A stretch of 64,000 bases of DNA from Hydrangea macrophylla (GCA_033977485.1 CM066984.1:29493501-29557500), one strand, 5' to 3'. Shown: positions 10,767-21,970, counted from the stretch's first letter. The notes: generated by a model from the letters alone, not told the origin. A program made the numbers and translations.

Positions 10767-11848
10767 CTAGGGAGTTGGGAATTTCACGGTTAAGCTGTAT
10801 GTGGAGACAACTGCTCGGGCCCTGTTGAGGGTCGACCTTTCGAGGATGACGTTGTAGGCCGAGGGGGCCTCCACTATCACAAAATTAGTTAGCATGGAAA
10901 CCTGCTGCGGGTAGGTCCCCATGAGGATTGGGAGCTCGATCGTACCGAGCGGTTGAGTGCTGGAGCCGTTGAATCCGACCAGGAGAGTAGGAACCGGTCG
11001 GAGCCGATCCCGGGAGATCCCGAGTTGGTCGAATGCCGCTGTAAACATTATGTCGGACGAGCTGCCTGTGTTGACCAGTACCCTCTGGACCATATAGTTA
11101 GCTATAGAAAGCGTCACTACTAGCGGGTCGTCATGGGGGCAGTGGAGGCCCTGTACATCGTCGGACGAGAACGCCAGAACGTCAGTTGGTGAGGAGCCGG
11201 TGGATTGGACCTGCCATACATTCGCTTGGGATGCTCGGGCATGCCTCTTCCGTGCCGACTGAGAATCACCTCCGCCAGATGTTCCTCCGGAGATCACGTT
11301 AATGTGGCCGAGTGGTGGAGGGGGCTGACCGGGAGCTTGGGCTTCCTGTCGGGGCCGTCTGTCCGTTGTGACAAACTCGGCAAGATGTCCCTGCTCGATC
11401 AGCTTCTCGATTGCTATCTTCAATTTGAAGCAATCCTCCGTTTCGTGGCCGTGATCCCTCTGATAACGGCAAAACTTCTCCCAGTTTCTCTTACCGGGTA
11501 GGGCTCTGAGTTTAGCTGGCTGCGGAAGCAGCCTCTGTGCCTCTGCGGCGGCCATCACCACATGTATAGGTCGGGAAAGGGGTGTAAAAGCCGTTAGGAG
11601 CTGGCCACTGGAATCTCTTTGATCTTGCTTCGGCTTCTTTCCCGGACCCTTCTCGAATCCCTCGTGCTTGCGCTTGGCTTTTGGGGATTCGTCTTCCGCC
11701 TGGCTGGCGTGTTTTGCCTTAAAAAACTCCTCCGTATCTATATACTTTCCAACTCTTTCTGAGAGTTCCACCAGAGTTGCTGGTCGGTTGCGATGAAAAG
11801 ACGTGGCCACCTTGGTGTGTTGAACTCCTGAACAGAAGGCCATGATTG
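10767..11848 (-). pseudogene. E1 gag C-terminal part and protease
   Basis: The open stretch covers the end of the gag core (ATLVELSERVGKYIDTEEFF), the zinc-knuckle-like block (FCRYQRDHGHETEDCFKLK) and an aspartic protease (VLVNTGSSSDIMF, then LPILMG, and YNVILERSTL). The protease motif reads NTG where DTG is required, so the catalytic Asp is lost (GAC/GAT to AAC). A TAG ends the segment at 10767-10769. The upstream edge is the E2 insertion. Confidence 0.9.
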
Positions 11849-11853
11849 CGGTC

Positions 11854-13478
11854 TGATTTGTGGTGAAAAGTGCATATTTCTAGTGTATTACATGGTCTTT
11901 TATGCATACTTTTATCCCCAAAGTCCCTAGATTTAGGTGCATTCTAATAACAATGTTCTTTTTATTGTGTTAATGCTAAAATATATGTTTTTGCATTGTT
12001 TTATAGGTATTAGGATGTAAATCAATGAAGTGGAGCTAAAGAAAAGTGATTCTGGTGGATAGAACAATGGAAGCAGCTGAGAAAATGCCATTTTTGACAA
12101 TGAAGACTTCAGATTTGGAATATTTTCCCAGAGATATGAAATGTAGATCTTTGAGTTATGGTCGCGTGGCCGCAAACGGGAGGTCAATCGGAGGTCCGAG
12201 TAAAAGGTTATGGCCATTCTCCCATCGGTACGCAGAGTTGTCAAAATCAGAGAAGTTCAAGCGATTGAGAAGAGTTCAATCGATTGAACCTTCGATCGAT
12301 CGAACTAAGTTCGATCGATCGAGCTTTATATTCACCCAAAAGTTGCGTAAACTCTGCGGGAACCGTATATATAAGCCGTTTTGACGCCAGACGAAGGGAG
12401 GACGCTCCAGAACGCAGAAAACAGCAGTTTAGGGTAGTTTTAGGGTTAGATTAGGAGTAGATTAGTTTAGTTTGATGTTTTCTTCCTCCTTTTCCATTGT
12501 AGATTCAAGATTCAACTTTATTTCAAGTTTGTTACAAGTTTTATTCAGATTTATTCCAGGTTTTTCTGTTCCTTTTCTTTATTTGATTGTTTGTTAACCT
12601 AGTTGTTATGATTACTATGTTTTGTTATTTCTGCATTAGATTAACTATGTTTCCGTAGTTTAGACGTTGGGAATATGTGTTGAAACATTGATTTCCAGCC
12701 TCTACCATGCAACCTTTAGAAACCTTGGGCTCGATCGATCGAAGGTATTTCGATCGATCGAACCAGGGCCATAGTCAAGCGATTGAAGGCATTTCGATCG
12801 ATTGAAGGATGATGTTGTCCGATCGATCGAGAGCGCTTCGATCGATCGAACATGTTGATTCTTGAGATGATTCTTCTAAGTATTCCATGACTTTCTGTTT
12901 TAGAAATCTGTCATCAAATTGTCCCAATAAGCTCAGTTTGTCACAACAGTTTTTAGAACTTAAAGCCTTAAGGCATTTTCTTCAATGACTTTTGAAAACC
13001 ACTTTGAATGCTAACACCATTTAGAGTGCAAGTAATAACCATTGTCTTAAACCGTCTTCCATGTATTTTAAATCACTTGTGATGATGTAGTCCCGGTCAT
13101 GAAAGGGCTACTGATTCTTTATCTTTAGAAAAATACGGAATACTAAAAAGGGATGTACTCCATGGAGCGTTAATGAATATGCATGGTAGATGGTTAGGAT
13201 CAATGCGGATTCATGTGTTTCCAACACCTTTAATTTACTTGTTTAATTAGTAATGTTTCTTTATGCTTTAGTTTTATATTTAGTTTAATTTAATTAAGTA
13301 GGATTTGTTAGTACACCTCCAATCCTTCATTCTTATTTTCCTTTTCTTTAGGTTATAACTTAGTATATGTTCTTCCTTTTCCTTTCCTGTGGGATCGACC
13401 TGGACTTATCCAGTATTACTTGCACGATCACCTACACTTGGGTGTTGCACAAGAGCGCACAACTTTTTAGTCGTGTCA
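11854..13478 (+). repeat. E2 5' LTR
   Basis: It starts TGATTTGTGG and ends TTTAGTCGTGTCA. It carries clusters of TCGATCGATCGA-type palindromes at 12270-12325 and 12730-12850. It has a TATATATAAG box at 12366-12375. Confidence 0.95.
12366..12375 (+). promoter_or_regulatory. E2 LTR TATA box
   Basis: TATATATAAG lies 512 nt into the LTR and is kept at 17826-17835 in the other LTR. It is the best candidate for the element promoter. Confidence 0.6.
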
Positions 13479-13484
13479 AGTTTT

Positions 13485-13501
13485 TGGCGCCGTTGCCGGG
13501 G
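13485..13501 (+). other. E2 primer binding site (tRNA-Asp)
   Basis: TGGCGCCGTTGCCGGGG lies six bases after the LTR. It is complementary to the 3' end of plant tRNA-Asp (…CCCCGGCAACGGCGCCA), the usual primer of Athila-type elements. Confidence 0.85.
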
Positions 13502-13640
13502 AAGGCAACTAGGTTAGGATTTTACTAAGTTTTTCCATTTTTCTTCTTTTACTTAAAAAAAAAATCATTGGACTTTTTCTCTCACAAGAAAAAAAATAAA
13601 AATAAAATAAAGTTCTTTTGTTTAAATATTTTGGGTAAAC

Positions 13641-15347
13641 ATGTCTTATCCATATTACCCTCCATACAACACAAATACCACGAATGGGTACACATTAGGT
13701 AATGAGAACTATACCCCGAGTTGGCAAGCACCCACATATGATGCACATTATCAACCTGAGTGCTACCAATCACCACAATGGGAAAACCATCGTGTTAGTC
13801 CCCCATGTTATCAAACGTATCAAGAACCTCTACCTGGAGAATTCTATCAATCGCAATGGGGATATAACCAAAATGATAGTGTAGGATATAGTAGTAGTTC
13901 CCACGATTACCAAATGCACCAAGACTTTCCTTCTGAGGAGTCTTGCACACAAACACAATGGGAAGGGTACTATTACCAACAACAATGGGGTGAAACTTCA
14001 TATAGTTATAATGAGGAGAATAACCAAGTTGAGGATAATGATATGTTAGAATTGCTGCTTAATGAAATGAAAAGGCTAGAGAGTGCAATTGATAAATTAG
14101 GAGCTAGATATCAACAAGCATTTGATAGCCAACCTTTAGAAGACTATACCAGTCCTTCAACGCTACAACCTGAATTTCAAGACACTAACAATGGAATGGA
14201 ATTAGAAGACAATGATGGGTTCATACCGAGTGAGGTTAACAACTCATTTGAGAAAGTGATAACCCAACAAGAACTCCAAAACCAAACCATTGAGCATGAA
14301 GTTGTAGAACCATCTTCTCCTCAACATACAACCCCAGACATCAACTCCTTCACTGCCTGGATAAAACTGCACAATCTCTTTGTCCAGAGCACCTCAATAA
14401 ATGACATATATAGTGAGGAGAGTTACAAGGATGAGAATGAGGTTTTAAAAGATGACGAGAGTTTAGGTGATTGCACGCAATTAGGAAAGGAAGAGGCCCC
14501 TGTTGACTCTACCCCTACCCTTGAAAGTGACCCTAGAGAGGACATAATTGAAAAATCTAAATCTGATTTAGATTCTTGTGATATTCATGAACCCTCACCT
14601 CTTTCGACCGAAGAGGTGGTGTCACCAAGTTGCCCATCACCTATCCTTGCTATCAATCAAAGCTCTCGTCCTGAGCTTGAATGTTATGTGTACCCCATTC
14701 GTGAACAAACAGAATGTGTTGTGGAAGAGGATGGTATGGATACTAGCACATGTTCTTCACAAAATTTTAACTTTCAAAATTCTTTGAGAGAAGACTTGGA
14801 AAATATTTGGCCCACTTTAGATGATCTTAAAATTCAACAAGAAGCTAGCAATCTTCTAGATTGCTTGACCTTCTTGAGTGATTATGACATTGAGGCCCAA
14901 ATAGATAGCTTTATCCAAGTCCAGTCCAAAACCATGTGCATAGAACAGAAATTCAATTCCTATGATTATATCTCCATAGATTCTGTTCTAGGACAAGCGG
15001 AGGGTGGTGAAGCTTCATTAGAACATCACTTCGACCCTACCCCTTTTATTGAACCATGGCCTCCCCCTATTTTTAGTATTAAAATAGAGGTTGTTATAGG
15101 AAATACCAAAACCAAAGATCGTTTCTTGCATATAATTCCTAAAAAGTGTGGTATTCCTCTTATAACTATGCCCAATAACTTTGGAAGCCATTGGTTTTGC
15201 ATCATCTCCTCTGACCTTGAGCCTGACATTAATTGGGGGGAGTTGCATTTTTATGAGGATCCCAATATTCTTCTCACTGTTAAATTATTTTATTGGGAAG
15301 ATCCTCAAAAATTTCGGTTGTTAATCTATGATAAAAATTTTGATTAA
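13641..15347 (+). CDS. E2 orphan ORF, 568 aa, function unknown
   Basis: The ORF is uninterrupted for 568 codons, starts MSYPYYPPYN and lies 140 nt after the primer site, in the place of gag. The first 130 residues are Tyr/Gln/Ser/Pro-rich with repeated aromatic-tryptophan blocks (YTPSWQ, QSPQWEN, YQSQWGY, TQTQWEGYY, YYQQQWGE). A helical, possibly coiled stretch follows (MLELLLNEMKRLESAIDKLG). A long acidic Ser/Glu/Asp-rich middle leads to a compact, hydrophobic C-terminus (GNTKTKDRFLHIIPKKCG, HWFCIISSDL). The repeated W blocks recall the region after the zinc finger in some Athila gag proteins, which is only a guess. I see no zinc knuckle, protease, RT or integrase motif. An open frame this long in an otherwise non-coding element suggests recent selection or a recent insertion. 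Confidence 0.75.
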   Translation: MSYPYYPPYNTNTTNGYTLGNENYTPSWQAPTYDAHYQPECYQSPQWENHRVSPPCYQTYQEPLPGEFYQSQWGYNQNDSVGYSSSSHDYQMHQDFPSEESCTQTQWEGYYYQQQWGETSYSYNEENNQVEDNDMLELLLNEMKRLESAIDKLGARYQQAFDSQPLEDYTSPSTLQPEFQDTNNGMELEDNDGFIPSEVNNSFEKVITQQELQNQTIEHEVVEPSSPQHTTPDINSFTAWIKLHNLFVQSTSINDIYSEESYKDENEVLKDDESLGDCTQLGKEEAPVDSTPTLESDPREDIIEKSKSDLDSCDIHEPSPLSTEEVVSPSCPSPILAINQSSRPELECYVYPIREQTECVVEEDGMDTSTCSSQNFNFQNSLREDLENIWPTLDDLKIQQEASNLLDCLTFLSDYDIEAQIDSFIQVQSKTMCIEQKFNSYDYISIDSVLGQAEGGEASLEHHFDPTPFIEPWPPPIFSIKIEVVIGNTKTKDRFLHIIPKKCGIPLITMPNNFGSHWFCIISSDLEPDINWGELHFYEDPNILLTVKLFYWEDPQKFRLLIYDKNFD

Positions 15348-17329
15348 CCGAATTTATTTACTGAGTAGTTGTATTATATTCTGTAGTTTTCCTTGTTGCT
15401 ACTAATGATTTTGTAGGCAACTTAAAAAAAATGGATATTAATGTCTCGAGGTAACATCCTTCCTTCTCTCGCTTTACTTTACATGTCCATGTGCTTAGTT
15501 TAGAACATTGGGGACAATGTTTAGTTTTAGTTGGGGGGAGTGAGTCATTGCATGCCTCATTTCTTTCTTTTTATGATTTAATGTCAATACACCTGCTTAG
15601 CAACATGACTCAGTAAATCAAATTGCAAAAAAAAAAAAAAATTAAATTTTTTTTTATGGTTCTTGTATTTTTCTCTTAGTCAATGTAGTTAGTTATGATG
15701 CATTAGTGTTATTTTCTGTATGTTATTAGTATGTGATATACTATGGTAGTTTCTTTACTATCTTAGTTATAGTATGTTCTATGCTTTTTAATCTTCAAAT
15801 ACTTTGAGCACGTTGTGACAACCTTGTACTTTGCTAAAATGGATTAGTAAGCATAGTTTAAGTGTCTTGAAAGACTGTAGTGGAGACTAATAACCCAAGT
15901 GAGCTTTTGTGCCATTCTTTGTTTTGAGGGTTTTATAAAATTACTCTTACTTTTTGAAAAGCGTATTCATTCGTTGTAAGTCTCATTTTTCTTCTTCATT
16001 TTGACTGATCACTAGAAGAGAACGTTCAGGATTTACCAAATTTAGAGCTCTTGAATTTACTAAAATGAATAATCCTATGAACTTAGAAGATGATTTAGGC
16101 CATCTTTTTACCATACATGGATAATACAGCCTTGGCCTACCTCTATGCTATTCCTTTACTTCACCTCTTGAGCTTATCATAATCGCCTTGTCTTCGCAAT
16201 CCTAAAGTTCATACCTAACTCCAAATTAGGAGTTCAAGTCTCAGTTCTTTATTTAGGAGTGATTGGAATGTGTTTTCTTGACAAGAAGTTTGGTTGTGTG
16301 AATAAGGGAATGTTGGCAAAGAAAAAAAAATGATGAAAAAAAAAAGAAAAGAAAAAAAGAAAAGAGAAGAAAAAAAAAAGCATGAAAAGAAAAAAAAAGT
16401 GTCAATGGTTGTTACAAAAGAAAAAATAAATAATAAAAAGAAGAGTGTGAAAAAAAGAAAAGACAAGAGAGAGATTGGAGATGTGGGAAAGTTTGAAAAG
16501 TTGTAGTAGACATTCCAATCATATCTGTTGTCCCAATTGAATATTACGAAACTCTGTCTTCTTTCACTTAACACCTCTTTTTCAAAGTCCTAATGATTCT
16601 AGGTAAATTGGATTTGAAATTAAGGTAATGAGAGGGTTCTCCACGGTATCTAGCTCTTCTAGTGAAAAGTATCCTTTCATGAGACTTTGTTCACTATTAA
16701 ATTTCCGTTTTTCTATTTAGATATGAGAAGCATTAGATTCCATTCACATTTACTCTTTATAGCTTCCATATCATGAGTGATAATTATTACGCCTAATTCA
16801 AAGTGATTTTATTTTGAGAGTGTGATTCTGGTGAGAGTTGAGTCAAAATGAACGTCTTGATAGTATCTTAGGTTATGCAAGCTTTGAAATTAAAGTTTTG
16901 TATTTTGGTTGTCCATTCACACAAACACTTGAAGATTAATAGGTATGGAACATTCTAATGACTTTGATAGTAGATTAACTGTAATGTGTGTTGCATGGCT
17001 ATGGCATACTGGAGAGTTTCATGAGATTGTTGAGCTTAACTACATTGCTAACAGAGAGGAAAAATTTCTTGAAAACTTTTAAATGAGAACCATTACCATA
17101 AACATGAATTTTGTGGGTAAATTCACTGCAAACCCTCACGAGACAATACTCGTCCACTAGGGGGAACCTAGGGGTTTAAAGGCTTGTTGCATACGCTAAA
17201 TGCAATCGCGATTCCTGCGAAAGTGATTTAGGATTTTTACCTTCTTTTATTTTTAATTTTCAGAGTTAAATAAACACTATTGTAGTTCGCTTCATTGCTA
17301 GGAACTAGCAACGAGCTAGTTGGGGGGTG
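15348..17329 (+). other. E2 3' non-coding region
   Basis: There is no credible gene in these 2 kb. Just after the ORF (about 15505-15545) is a motif with GGGGACAATGTTTAG and TTGGGGGGAG, a purine tract like the internal one found after the coding region of Athila elements. At 16318-16480 the plus strand is almost pure A/G with long A runs; the Phe-rich peptide on the other strand is an artefact of this. The last 230 bases (17100-17329) are related to 41426-41640 in reverse orientation (element E8). Confidence 0.6.
17321..17329 (+). other. E2 polypurine tract
   Basis: TGGGGGGTG lies directly before the 3' LTR. Confidence 0.75.
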
Positions 17330-18938
17330 TGATTCGTGGTTAAAAGTGCATATTTCTAGTGTATTACATGGTCTTTTATGCATACTTTTATTCCCAAAGT
17401 CCCTAGATTTAGGTGCATTCTAATAACAATGTTCTTTTTATTGTGTTAATGCTAAAATATAGGTTTTTGTATTGTTTTATAGGTATTAGGATGTAAATCA
17501 ATGAAGTGGAGCTAAAGAAAAGTGATTCTTGTGGATAGAACAACGGAAGCAGCTGAGAAAACGCCATTTTTGACAATGAAGACTTCAGATTTGGAATATT
17601 TTCCCAGAGATATGAAATGTAGATCTTTGCGTTACGGTCGCGTGGCCACAAACGGGAGGTCAATCCGAGGTCCGAGTAAAACGTTATGTCCATTCTCCCA
17701 TAGGTGCGCAGAGCTGTCAAAATCAGAGAAGTTCAAGCGATTGAGAAGAGTTCAATCGATCGAACTAAACTCGATCGATCGAACTTTATATTCACCCAAA
17801 AGTTGTGTAAACTCTGCGGGAACCCTATATATAAGCCGTTTTGACGCCAGACGAAGGGAGGACGCTCCAGAACGCAGAAAACAGCAGTTTAGGGTAGTTT
17901 CAGGGTTAGATTAGGAGTAGATTAGTTTAGTTTGATGTTTTCTTCCTCCTTTTCCATTGTAGATTCAAGATTCAACTTTATTTCAAGTTTGTTACAAGTT
18001 TTATTCAGATTTATTCCAGGTTTTTCTGTTCCTTTTCTTTATTTGATTGTTTGTTAACCTAGTTGTTATGATTACTATGTTTTGTTATTTCTGCATTAGA
18101 TTAACTATGTTTCCGTAGTTTAGACGTTGGGAATATGTGTTGAAACATTGATTTCCAGCCTCTACCATGCAACCTTTAGAAACCTTGGGCTCGATCGATC
18201 GAAGGTATTTCGATCGATCGAACCAGGGCCATAGTCAAGCGATCGAAGGCATTTCGATCGATTGAAGGATGATGCTGTCCGATCGATCGAGAGCGCTTCG
18301 ATCGATCAAACATGTTGATTCTTGAGATGATTCTTCTAAGTATTCCATGACTTTCTGTTTAAGAAATCTGTCATCAAATTGTCCCAATAAGCTCAGTTTG
18401 TCACAACAGTTTTTAGAACTTAAAGTCTTAAGGCATTTTCTTCAATGACTTTTGAAAACCACTTTGAATGCTAACACCATTTAGAGTGCAAGTAATAACC
18501 ATTGTTTTAAACCGTCTTCCAAGTATTTTAAATCACTTGTGATGATGTAGTCCCGGTCATGAAAGGGCTACTGATTCTTTATCTTTAGAAAAATACGGAA
18601 TACTGAAAAGGGATGTACTCCATGGAGCGTTAATGAATATGCATGGTAGATGGTTAGGATCAATGCGGATTCACGTGTTTCCAACACCTTTAATTTACTT
18701 GTTTAATTAGTTATGTTTCTTTATGCTTTAGTTTAATGTTTAGTTTAATTTATTTAAGTAGGATTTGTTAGTACACCTCCAATCCTTCATTCTTATTTTC
18801 CTTTTCTTTAGGTTATAACTTAGTATATATTCTTCCTTTTCCTTCCCTGTGGGATCGACCTGGATTTATTCAGTATTACTTGCATGATCACCTACACTTG
18901 GGTGTTGCACAAGAGCGCACAATTTTTTAGTCGTGTCA
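17330..18938 (+). repeat. E2 3' LTR
   Basis: It starts TGATTCGTGG after the polypurine tract and ends TCGTGTCA. It is 16 bp shorter than the 5' LTR, mainly because of a deletion inside the ATCGAT-rich cluster near 17757-17780. Otherwise it differs by a few dozen substitutions by eye. Confidence 0.95.
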
Positions 18939-18943
18939 CAGCC

Positions 18944-20027
18944 GTCTTGTTGAGGTTGCGGATCAGGAGCCTCTGCTGGTTGAAACGATCCACATACTCC
19001 CTTAAAGATTCACCCTTCTGCTGCTTGACAGCTAGCAACTGGTTGTCCTGTTGCGATTGGTCTAGCATCCCGACGAACTGGCTGATGAAGAGTTTGCCGA
19101 GGGTTTTGAAGTTGTCAACCGTTCGGGGCTTCAAGGCATGGAACCACTATGCGGCTGATCCCTTTAGGGTGCTGGGGAAAGCCAGGCACAACAGCTCGTC
19201 TGTCGTGGTGACCAGTGCCATCTGTGCCTTATAGGTGTGGATGTGGTCCACCGGACTCCCCGTGCTGTCGTATGAGCTAAGGTGCGGGGGTTTGAATTTC
19301 CACGGTATGGGAAACTGTGTCACCCGGGTGGTGTAGGGCGACTCTGTTTCTGTATTCGTGAGGTCGTGACCGGACTTGCGGTTCAGCCTCTCAATCTGCT
19401 GCTGTAGTTCCTCGACCTGGGCTTTGACGTCACTCTGCCCTGTCCTCCTATTTGTGTCTGAATGGTAGGTGGGGTCGGACGATGAGGCCTCCTCCTCAAA
19501 GTGCGTCGACCTCGGAGATAGTACCCGACTGTTGGTCCGGGTAAGCAGGTGCCTAAGGTCCCCTCGGCTCAGGACGGGAGGATCGTCGACTGATTCCCGG
19601 ATTTTCCTGCCCTTGCTGCGTGCCGTCGATCAATGATAATTCTGGCGTCATCCGCGCGGTGCGCTCGGCGAGGGATGTACCGAGGCACCCTTTGAGAGCG
19701 CTTAGTGGCCTGGCTGCGCTCTCTACCTGCAGGACGTACCTGGTTTGGTGAGGACACCGGAGTGGATCATGCGTGCTCTCGCACCTGAGCCGGCTGGCAG
19801 ACGGGGGCGCTTTTCTCAGGTCGACTCTCTGACGCGGGGCGCTTCTCATGTTGGGCCATAAACGCGTCTATCTGCTATTGTGCTCGACGCTGGCCCTGCA
19901 GGAGCTGCTCTAACATCGCTGTGACATGTTCCGTGGTCATGGAGGTGGCCCGCGGCTCGATCTGTAGGTTTTCCTGACCGGCTGAGTCGGCGGGGTTGTC
20001 GGTTTTCTTACCCTTCTTTGGCGGCAT
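18944..20027 (-). pseudogene. E1 gag N-terminal part
   Basis: It begins at ATG 20027 (MPPKKGKKTDNPADSAG), 45 bases after the primer site. It runs into the gag core with FPIPWKFKPPHLSSYDSTGS, PVDHIHTYKAQMAL, KTLGKLFISQFVG and LREYVDRFNQQRLLIRNLNK, typical of Tat gag. In-frame TAG codons lie at 19875-19877 and 19147-19149, and the middle (19550-19850) needs a frame change. The E2 insertion after RNLNKTA separates it from the rest of gag at 11848. Confidence 0.85.
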
Positions 20028-20070
20028 ATCGTTCAGTCAAAGGTTTTTGTTGATCAGAAGACTGTGTCGT

Positions 20071-20090
20071 TTCCCACAGACGACGCCAAA
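20071..20090 (-). other. E1 primer binding site
   Basis: One base after the LTR, the minus strand reads TTTGGCGTCGTCTGTGGGAA. The leading TGGCGYCGT fits the start of a tRNA-Asp type site, but the rest does not, so the tRNA identity is uncertain. The position is right for a primer binding site. Confidence 0.65.
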
Positions 20091-20091
20091 C

Positions 20092-20719
20092 TGATGATGC
20101 CAAAAATTGGTAAGCAAGATTTATACGGGAAGATAGAGTAGAAAAAGGTTTGTATGTGGTTCGGTCCCGTTAATGAGGTGACCTACGTCCACGGGTGCGT
20201 CTGAGCGCTTCTCACTAGCAGATTACCGGCGGGCCTGGTGAGCCAACAAAGATGGGCGGCACTACCAGTAACACCGGCCGGGTGTATGCGTGTAAGTGGT
20301 GAGTTCTCTGTTGAGTGCTTGTGTGCTTAGAGAATTGATTTCTGGATCCCTCTAAGGAGGATAGGTGGACTCTTTTATAGATGCAAGAGTCCACCCTTAC
20401 ATGGTAAGTTTACTAGATTAGGAAGCCTAATCTAATCACAATAGATTTGCACAACATTAGGGGAGTTTCCTCAATGGCTTAGGAAACCATTGATTCTTTC
20501 TTGATAGAGTCATGGCCGTATAAGGAAACGATGGGAGATGCCATCTACTCCGCGCCTACCGAGGACGCGCTACGCCCCGTCCCCGAGCTGCCGAGTATCC
20601 CGGACGGTTACAGCTGAACACCTCGAAAGTGTGGGCTCCATGCTCCCATTCCGGACTATCCGGGCTATCCGCTGACCACGTGGTGGTTGGACCGTTACAG
20701 AATATTTCTGGACGTATCA
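20092..20719 (-). repeat. E1 5' LTR
   Basis: It pairs with 1280-1907 and ends at TATCA, followed by the TSD ACTAC (20720-20724). Most visible differences from the other LTR are C/T or G/A transitions, as expected for a methylated, ageing copy. Confidence 0.95.
20373..20379 (-). promoter_or_regulatory. E1 5' LTR TATA box
   Basis: TATAAAA on the minus strand lies about 340 nt from the LTR start. The same box is kept in the 3' LTR (1561-1567) and in the E3 LTR (61892-61898). It would drive gag-pol transcription toward lower coordinates. Confidence 0.6.
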
Positions 20720-20724
20720 ACTAC

Positions 20725-21397
20725 ATTTCATGGACTCAATGTTTATCAATACCCGCCTTATCAAACCTACACAGACCTGAAACTAGACTGACTCTCGAAA
20801 CATCCCATATGGTTAACATACTAGATAAAATAAACAAAGACTGAATCGATTCATGACTAATAGGTTAACAAACGTTACCAAAGATAACGCATTATTCCTA
20901 ACATTACTATGTTATGGCGCATCATTATCTCTTTCATTATTCAAAAAACATATAGGTAAACTATAGTATAGTGTATAAACAGCTAAGCAGTTCATAATAT
21001 CAAATAACAGGAAGTTCCTGTATTAACATTCTATAACTACCAATCGATTGGGATATGGGTCAATCGATTGTGATAAAAGCAGTAATAATTGATTGGTGAA
21101 CTTATCAAGCAATTGGGTCTCAAACAATACCAATCGATTGTACAAAATGCCAATCGATTGGATTTTAATTACACCAATTGATTGCAAAAAGTCCCAATCG
21201 ATTGGGACTGCGTCTTATTCCCAAAAACATGCAATCTAGAACTGAATTTTGGGATAGACATTGGTACGTCTTTCCTTCTTTTAAAACACATAAAACTCAA
21301 TAATTAAGCTACCAAGTGAGCATAGAACTTACCTAGATGTGTGTGGTTATGTGTGTGAGTTGAGAAAAGCTTGGGAAGCTTTAATGGAGTCTTCATA

Positions 21398-21429
<32 letters not shown>

Positions 21430-21970
21430 TCTCTGTCTCTTCTCTATCTTTTTCTCTACCTTTAGTTTCTTTTTTTCTTTCCTTTCTTGTTTTTTTATCC
21501 TTCTATTCTTCTTCCTAGCGTGTGCATATGTATATATATGGTTGTGTATATACATGAGTGTGTATATATATATATATCAAATTATATATATATCTCTCTC
21601 TCTCTAAGTTCTGCAAAACATCACATAAACATGAAATACAGACGTATATATAGATAATGAGTAGGACATATGTCAACACCCCAACCAAACTTGGAGCTCA
21701 AGGTCTATTGACTCCAATCGGTTGGGGTCAAGTCCAATCAATTAGGGTTAGGTAAACATACACCAATTGATTGGGAAAAGTCCAATCGATTGGGTCGAGG
21801 CGTTGACATGCTAATTGGTTAGGATAGGGTCCAATCGATTGGGGCACAAAAATGAGCAATTGATTGGTAAAGAAGTCCAATTGACTGATGAGTACTTCAA
21901 CCTAGACATCAAGTCAATAATACAAAATTTCATTTATATAAATAGGCATACAAAATTATAGAGTATTACA
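20725..21970 (-). repeat. Probable 3' LTR of E7 and flank
   Basis: The right boundary at 21970 is inferred from the minus-strand sequence. There the decayed end of the E7 coding frame (21971-22142) is followed by TGTAATACTCTATAAT, a typical gypsy LTR start. The left end is not visible, and part of the stretch is array sequence from the E1 insertion site (20725-20760). Clusters of CAATCGATTG-like palindromes lie at 21046-21215 and 21707-21890. No gene is seen. Confidence 0.5.
21399..21440. repeat. (CT)n microsatellite
   Basis: This is a CT tract with a few CCT and TGT interruptions. A second low-complexity block of TA and CT repeats follows at 21528-21606. Confidence 0.9.

Larger units (their letters stand above)
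11854..18938 (+). mobile_element. E2: non-autonomous LTR retrotransposon, Athila-like ends
   Basis: LTRs of 1625 bp (11854-13478) and 1609 bp (17330-18938) bound a 3.85-kb interior with a tRNA-Asp primer site, one long ORF and two purine tracts. There is no pol. It sits in E1 gag, opposite to E1. The five bases at each side (CGGTC at 11849-11853, CAGCC at 18939-18943) match at three positions, a mutated TSD; allowing a 5-bp duplication puts the E1 gag frame back in register. The tRNA-Asp site and the layout resemble Athila or a large derivative of it. Confidence 0.9.
1280..20719 (-). mobile_element. E1: Tat-lineage Ty3/gypsy retrotransposon, complete, with E2 inside
   Basis: Two 628-bp LTRs (TG...CA) bound the element, and ACTAC flanks it at 1275-1279 and 20720-20724. 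Reading on the minus strand the order is 5' LTR, primer site, gag, protease, RT, RNase H, a second RNase H domain, integrase, a 5.5-kb 3' region, polypurine tract and 3' LTR. The integrase sequence, the second RNase H with the motif NNEAEYKALL, and the long 3' region place it in the Tat lineage. Extra ORFs, some antisense, are known from that lineage. Without E2 it would be about 12.35 kb. The sense genes carry at least seven stops and a frameshift, so this copy is not autonomous. The two LTRs differ at roughly two dozen positions by eye. Confidence 0.95.

Noticed and set aside
16215..16574. Phe/Ser-rich 119-codon ORF on the minus strand with apparent membrane character
   Set aside because: It is the complement of an A/G-rich tract in the E2 3' region; the composition alone explains it.
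18884..19234. 116-codon plus-strand ORF just after E2
   Set aside because: It is the shadow of the E1 gag core on the minus strand.
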